Below are positions 60,067 to 64,000 of a stretch of 64,000 bases of DNA, piece after piece. The position numbers were made by a program, and so were the translations under genes. Under the pieces are notes generated by a model, which was not told the DNA's origin, made no database searches, and saw nothing but the letters and a program-made list of their open reading frames with translations. How positions within the stretch are numbered: the stretch's first letter is position 1; every line of letters starts with the position of its first letter. Origin of the DNA: Planctomycetaceae bacterium (GTDB lineage Bacteria > Planctomycetota > UBA1135 > GCA-002686595); NCBI GenBank assembly GCA_016125265.1, contig WGMC01000030.1, forward strand, positions 174,931 through 238,930, given 5' to 3'.

Positions 60067-61169
60067 GAGAAGGTGATCACCGAGCGAATGCCGTCTTGCT
60101 CGTGCATCAGTTCGAAGCCGCGGTTCACCTCGTCCAAGCTCAGGCGATGCGAGATGAGTCCATCCAGGTCCAACTTTCCGTCCATGTAGAGGTCGACCAG
60201 TTGCGGCACGTGGGTGCGTCCCTTCGCGCCGCCGAACGAACCCCCTTGCACCTTGCGCCCCGTGATCAGGAAGCGCGGGATGATGTTCAGCGTTTCGCCG
60301 CGGCCTGCCACACCGAGGATCGTGCAGAGGCCCCAACCCAAGCGGGCGGCCTCGACGGCTTGCCCCATGACGGAGACCAAGCCCGTCGCTTCGAACGTGT
60401 AATCGGCGCCCAGTCCGTCGGTTTGATCGAGGACTTGCTGCGCGCCGTCATCACCGCCGCTCAGCACCTCCGTGGCTCCGAACTGCAGCGCGGCTTCGCG
60501 GCGCGCGGCACTGGGGTCCAGGACCAGGATGCGTTCGGCTCCGCGCAGTTTGGCGCCGAGGACGGCGCCGAGGCCAACCAGGCCGGCGCCGAAGATCGCA
60601 ACCGTGCTGCCCTCTTCCACTTCGGCCTTGTAGAGCGCCGCGGCGATGCCCGTGGTAGCGCCGCAGGCAAGCATGCAAATGGCTTCCATCGGCGCGCTCG
60701 GGTTCACCTTGGCGAGGGCGATCTCGGGCATCACGGTCGCCTCCGCGAAGGTACTCGTGCCCATGAAGTGTTTGAGGGGCTTGCCAGAGCGCGAGAAGCG
60801 CGTGGTGCCGTCGGGCAGGAATCCCAGATTCTGCTGTGCGCGGATCGCGGTGCAGATGTTGGTCTTGCCGCTCTTGCAGTTCACACATTGGCCGCACTCG
60901 GGGCTGAACAGGCAGACCACGTGGTCGCCGACCTTCAGGCTGGTGACCCCTTCGCCGATGGCCTCGACGACGCCGGCGCCCTCGTGGCCGAGCACGCAGT
61001 CGCAGTAGCCGCTCGGATCCACGCCGCTGGCGGTGTACATGTCGGTGTGGCAGACCCCGCAGGCCCGGATGCGCACCAGCACCTCCCCGGCGCGCGGAGG
61101 GGCCAGGTCGACGGACTGCACGACGAGGGGTTGGGCGAAGGCGTCTAGGACGGCGGCTCGGACTTGCAT
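60063..61169 (-). CDS. Zinc-dependent class III alcohol dehydrogenase (S-hydroxymethyl-thiol dehydrogenase type)
   Basis: 368 residues from ATG 61169. Catalytic zinc ligands are in CGVCHTDMYT and GHEGAGVVE; the structural zinc is bound by CGQCVNCKSGKTNIC. The Rossmann motif is AIFGAGLVGLGAVLGAKLRG with Asp in ILVLDPSAARR for NAD. Class III enzymes oxidise the formaldehyde adduct of glutathione or another thiol. The overlapping hydrolase gene suggests a two-step formaldehyde detoxification pathway; which thiol is used is not known. Confidence 0.92.
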   Translation of the reverse strand: MQVRAAVLDAFAQPLVVQSVDLAPPRAGEVLVRIRACGVCHTDMYTASGVDPSGYCDCVLGHEGAGVVEAIGEGVTSLKVGDHVVCLFSPECGQCVNCKSGKTNICTAIRAQQNLGFLPDGTTRFSRSGKPLKHFMGTSTFAEATVMPEIALAKVNPSAPMEAICMLACGATTGIAAALYKAEVEEGSTVAIFGAGLVGLGAVLGAKLRGAERILVLDPSAARREAALQFGATEVLSGGDDGAQQVLDQTDGLGADYTFEATGLVSVMGQAVEAARLGWGLCTILGVAGRGETLNIIPRFLITGRKVQGGSFGGAKGRTHVPQLVDLYMDGKLDLDGLISHRLSLDEVNRGFELMHEQDGIRSVITFS

Positions 61170-61362
61170 TCCCGCATGGTAGTGGCCCGCGGGAGTGTCG
61201 CCGCGTCGGTGGCCCTGCTTTCCGCAGACTCTCCGCGGCGATGGCCCGCGACGATTGGGACGCCGGAGTTCCCTTTCTTGGAAACCGCCGACTGGGAACC
61301 GCGTCTTTGTAGGAGTGCTTTCGGCATTCCGACTTTCCCCTGGCGCCTAACCGGCAATCTTC

Positions 61363-61887
61363 ATGAAACTCGCCTGCCTCTACTCTGCCTTCGCCTTCGT
61401 GTTCGCCATGTGGCTGCCCCCCGCGTTCGGGCAAGGGGCCCCCACGACGCCCGTAGGCCCCACGTCACAGCCCACGAGCCTGTTCCCGGACGGCTGCCCG
61501 GACCGCGGCGTCAAAATCTTGCCCGCCAGCGAAATCGCCTCGGGACTCGGCGCGTCCTGTGGCAAGGGCATCGCATTCACCTTCGATGGCGTGCACTACG
61601 AAACATCGGATGACAAGTGCCCCCGGTGGCTCGAGTACACACCGTCGCGCCAGGTTCCCGACACGCAGACCGTGCAAGAGGGTCTCCGCTACCAGTTCCA
61701 AAACCACGTCGAGGTCACCAAGCAGGAGTTCGCTTGTGTGGGGATCGGATGCGGGCTGCTGTGGCTAGAAGGCTGCTGCGAAGCCGTCGGGGAGGAGAAG
61801 GTCGTCAATATCCTGGACAACTGGGCTCCGGCGATCTGCGGCCGCGACGCCGCGATCACGCTGCCTAGACTGACAAGCGGTGTCTGA
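61363..61887 (+). CDS. Small secreted cysteine-containing protein
   Basis: 174 residues from ATG 61363 with a signal peptide (MKLACLYSAFAFVFAMWLPP, cleavage after AFG). A Thr/Pro-rich stretch (GAPTTPVGPTSQPTSLFP) is followed by a domain with eight cysteines (DGCPDRG, ASCGKG, DKCPRW, FACVGIGCG, EGCCEA, AICGRD), likely disulfide-linked. No recognised family. Confidence 0.75.
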   Translation: MKLACLYSAFAFVFAMWLPPAFGQGAPTTPVGPTSQPTSLFPDGCPDRGVKILPASEIASGLGASCGKGIAFTFDGVHYETSDDKCPRWLEYTPSRQVPDTQTVQEGLRYQFQNHVEVTKQEFACVGIGCGLLWLEGCCEAVGEEKVVNILDNWAPAICGRDAAITLPRLTSGV

Positions 61888-61984
61888 GGGCGCGAGGGTG
61901 CGGCGCGGCGGCCCAGGTCGCGCTGCATCCTTCAGCCGTTGTGCTCACAAGTAGGTCCCCGGTTGCAATCGAGAAGACAACACG

Positions 61985-63445
61985 ATGAAGCAAGAGCGTC
62001 CTGCGTCCGCGCGTTTGGTGTTGCTGCTGGTGCTCGTGATGGCCCTCGGGTCCATTCTGTGGGCCTGGTGGCCGTTTGGTGCGGGTCGAGTGGGTTCGAG
62101 TCAGACTGATCCCACTGGTGTTGTTCCCTCCGATCGCGCGTCCGGTCCGCTTGTGGAGCTCCAGGCATCCGGCTCCCTGCCGAAACGCACGTCCGAAGCC
62201 GCGCGAGAGGGTGCCGCGTCGTTGCCGGGCGAAGAGCTGGCGCCGCCGCGGGACTTCGAGGCGATCTATCGCGACCTCGTCGCTTTGTTCCTGGCCGGTG
62301 GCCCTTCGGCCGCGAAGCGGGCCGATGAGACATCGCGGGGCGAGATCGCCGGAGCGCTCTTCCTCGAACTGGCCCGCTCGGACGCCGCCGTGGGGGAACG
62401 CACCCTCGGCAAGCTCGACGCAGTCGTGCCCCCTTGGCAGGGCGAAGCGGCGCAAGTCGAGGTCGGCGTCTGCCGGCTGATCCTCGACTTCGAGTTGCAG
62501 CAGATGACGAAGGGCGGTGTGCGCACGGACCAAAGGAGCGCGCTCGTCTCGGCGTTGCTCGAGCGCATGCCCGTGGCCAAGGACTTTGCGGACTTCGCGG
62601 CGGCGCTGCTTCGAGGGCAATCGTACCTCGGCGGCGAGCACGAGCCGACGTTGCTCCAAATGGCGAACATGGCCGAGGGCGAGTACCAGTTCCTCGCGCA
62701 GCCCGTGAAGCAGCTCCTGGTCACGGTGTGGAAGAATCTGGGTGAGCGCCGCGGGGCCCATCTCGACGAGCTGTTGCGTGTGTTCGACGATCCGGATGCG
62801 GGTCTGATCGGACGCGCGGCACAGCAGCAGTTGCTTCTCTACGAGGAGTACCGCGACCTGGTGGTGCAACACGTGCTCCAATCGCGGGATCCAGAGGCTG
62901 TGCGCGAGTTGGCCATTTTTGCGGCCCAATCGTTGCCCGTGCCGATCGCCATCGAGGTGACGGCGACCCTTAAGGAGGGCTCGGCGGAGGCCAGTTTGGG
63001 TGGCGCGTACATCACACTCGTCGAGCGTTCACAAGGGGACCTCGAGGGGAGTTATCGCGACGCCCTGACGGCCGGACTTCAGCCGGGACATCGCGAACAG
63101 GCGGTGCTAGCCATCGCGAACTACGGGGAGCGCGACGCCGCAGCGTTCGCCCGCGAGGCCTTCGAGCGGGATCCCGAGCCGCGCGTGCGCGGTGTGGCTC
63201 TCTTGGCGTTGGGGTCGAGCGCCGAGCCCGAGGATTTCCGCGACTGTTACCAGCGTGCGCTCGGAGAGCCGAGCTTTCGCGATCCGAGGCAACTGTCGTA
63301 CTTGGTGAGCGCTCTCAGCAACCACGCACCCCGGGCGGACCGCGCGTTCCTCGACATGGCGACGGCCGCGTTGTTGGCCCGGGGAGATCTCCCGCAACAC
63401 CATGTAGCGGCGATCGAAGCGCTCCGACAGCGCTACCTCGAGTGA
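61985..63445 (+). CDS. Membrane-anchored helical-repeat protein
   Basis: 486 residues from ATG 61985. N-terminal helix SARLVLLLVLVMALGSILWA, a linker with a Ser/Pro/Gly bias (60-105), then about 380 residues of helical pairs that look like HEAT-type repeats in the last third (AVLAIANYGERDAAAFAREA, VRGVALLALGSSAEPEDFRD). Probably a periplasmic scaffold. Not recognised beyond the repeat type. A repeat element (copy D) begins 20 bp after the stop. Confidence 0.8.
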   Translation: MKQERPASARLVLLLVLVMALGSILWAWWPFGAGRVGSSQTDPTGVVPSDRASGPLVELQASGSLPKRTSEAAREGAASLPGEELAPPRDFEAIYRDLVALFLAGGPSAAKRADETSRGEIAGALFLELARSDAAVGERTLGKLDAVVPPWQGEAAQVEVGVCRLILDFELQQMTKGGVRTDQRSALVSALLERMPVAKDFADFAAALLRGQSYLGGEHEPTLLQMANMAEGEYQFLAQPVKQLLVTVWKNLGERRGAHLDELLRVFDDPDAGLIGRAAQQQLLLYEEYRDLVVQHVLQSRDPEAVRELAIFAAQSLPVPIAIEVTATLKEGSAEASLGGAYITLVERSQGDLEGSYRDALTAGLQPGHREQAVLAIANYGERDAAAFAREAFERDPEPRVRGVALLALGSSAEPEDFRDCYQRALGEPSFRDPRQLSYLVSALSNHAPRADRAFLDMATAALLARGDLPQHHVAAIEALRQRYLE

Positions 63446-63464
63446 CCGCCGTTGCGATCGGCAG

Positions 63465-63882
63465 ATGGAGCGGGCCTTCAGCCCTTGCATCCATCTCCGA
63501 GGAAACCTGGGGCGTTGCCCCAGGCTACAATGGAGCGCGCCGTTGGCGCGCCGGAAGGCCGCACGTGCAACGCGGGAGTGCACGTTCGACGCTCGCGCGC
63601 GGCGCTCCAAGAGGCGCAACGCCCCGCTCGATCGCAGGGCCGTCCGAAGGGGCCAACGCCGCGCTCGGTCGTAGGGCCGTCCGAAAAGGGCAACGCCGCG
63701 TCCGATAGTAGGGCCGTCCGAAAGGCGCATCGCCCCGCTCGATCGCAGGGCCGTCCGAAGGGGCCAACGCCGCGCTCGATCGTCGGGCCGTCCGAAGGGG
63801 GCAACGCTCCGTTCGATCGTAGCCTGGGGCAACGCCCCAGGTTGGTGGGGAATGCCGGCCCGGGCTGAAGGCCCGGCCCATG
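63465..63882. repeat. Structured dispersed repeat, copy D
   Basis: Begins ATGGAGCGGGCCTTCAGCCC and ends GGGCTGAAGGCCCGGCCCAT, with inner palindromes CCTGGGGCGTTGCCCCAGG near 63510 and its complement at 63824-63842. Between the ends is a 37-bp tandem array (63636-63820). It lies 20 bp after the stop of the helical-repeat gene. Confidence 0.9.
63636..63820. repeat. 37-bp tandem array inside repeat copy D
   Basis: Units starting at 63636, 63673, 63710, 63747 and 63784 have an exact 37-bp period and share GGGCCGTCCGAA and a CAACGCC- or CATCGCC-type core, with a few changes between them. The sixth position (63821) merges into AGCCTGGGG, the right-end palindrome of the element. Confidence 0.9.
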
Positions 63883-64000
63883 CCGTTGGCTCGCGCCCTT
63901 GGCGCGTCGAAGCGCCAGCTCTGCACTTGGCAAGCGACAATGCCGCGCACTTGTTGCGCTGTCTCACCGACGCAGGGCCGTCGGAAGGGGCCAACGCCGC
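63883..64000. other. End of window: no gene; start of another repeat block
   Basis: 63883-63960 shows no gene. From about 63971, AGGGCCGTCGGAAGGGGCC and CAACGCCGC match the 37-bp unit of copy D, so a further copy probably continues past the edge. Confidence 0.6.

Noticed and set aside
63636..63820. CRISPR array
   Set aside because: The 37-bp period has no room for spacers; neighbouring units are similar throughout, and no cas gene is present.

Overview
The window is high-GC bacterial chromosome with strong G/C bias at third codon positions, frequent GTG and TTG starts, and many secreted or lipoprotein 'hypothetical' genes. The gene mix points to a Planctomycetota bacterium: a secreted protein with NxxGxxxF repeats, a three-gene type III polyketide cluster, ECF sigma with RskA-type anti-sigma, beta-rich secreted proteins, and abundant palindromic intergenic repeats. 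This assignment is inference from gene content; no rRNA or taxonomic marker is present.

1-6 kb (minus strand) is a cyanophycin locus in the order isoaspartyl dipeptidase (iadA), cyanophycinase (cphB), cyanophycin synthetase (cphA), then a Mur-ligase-like protein cut by the window edge. It covers storage-polymer synthesis, polymer cleavage and dipeptide cleavage. 6-18 kb holds a candidate Fe/2OG-oxygenase-like protein, an outer-membrane barrel, an NxxGxxxF-repeat protein, a dienelactone-hydrolase lipoprotein with a thioesterase, a B3/B4 tRNA-editing-like protein, an anti-sigma/sigma/glutathione-peroxidase run, and a double FAS1 protein. 18-21 kb is a probable light-responsive operon led by a CarH-type B12 photoreceptor. 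22-26 kb is the RNA-repair system rtcR / rtcBA with a clear sigma-54 promoter.

26-33 kb contains a PadR pair, a tandem alpha/beta hydrolase, a vanadium-haloperoxidase-like protein, and a gene-poor stretch with a decayed rtcA fragment followed by the same repeat element that follows the intact rtcA. 33-40 kb has a DUF418 membrane protein, 3-methyladenine glycosylase, DUF533 and DUF4190-like proteins, a translationally coupled methyltransferase / FAD oxidoreductase / type III PKS cluster, and tRNA-Leu(UAG). 40-50 kb has an outer-membrane protein behind two ACGT-type palindromes, beta-rich exported proteins, a lipoprotein-type D-2-hydroxyacid dehydrogenase, a ClC-CBS channel, and an ATPase with a four-cysteine mini-protein.

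50-64 kb begins with a perfect 39-bp inverted repeat next to a DUF1684-CpcT fusion gene whose arginine codon use differs from its neighbours (likely acquired). It continues with secreted proteins, an M29-like aminopeptidase, a DmeF-like metal exporter, a YCII lipoprotein, a class III alcohol dehydrogenase with a coupled hydrolase, and a 486-aa exported helical protein. Four copies of one structured repeat family (near 12.5, 26.2, 32.4 and 63.5 kb) sit just downstream of gene ends. The most unusual items are this repeat family and its co-duplication with rtcA, the 39-bp hairpin with the fusion gene, and the Mur-ligase-like protein attached to the cyanophycin genes.
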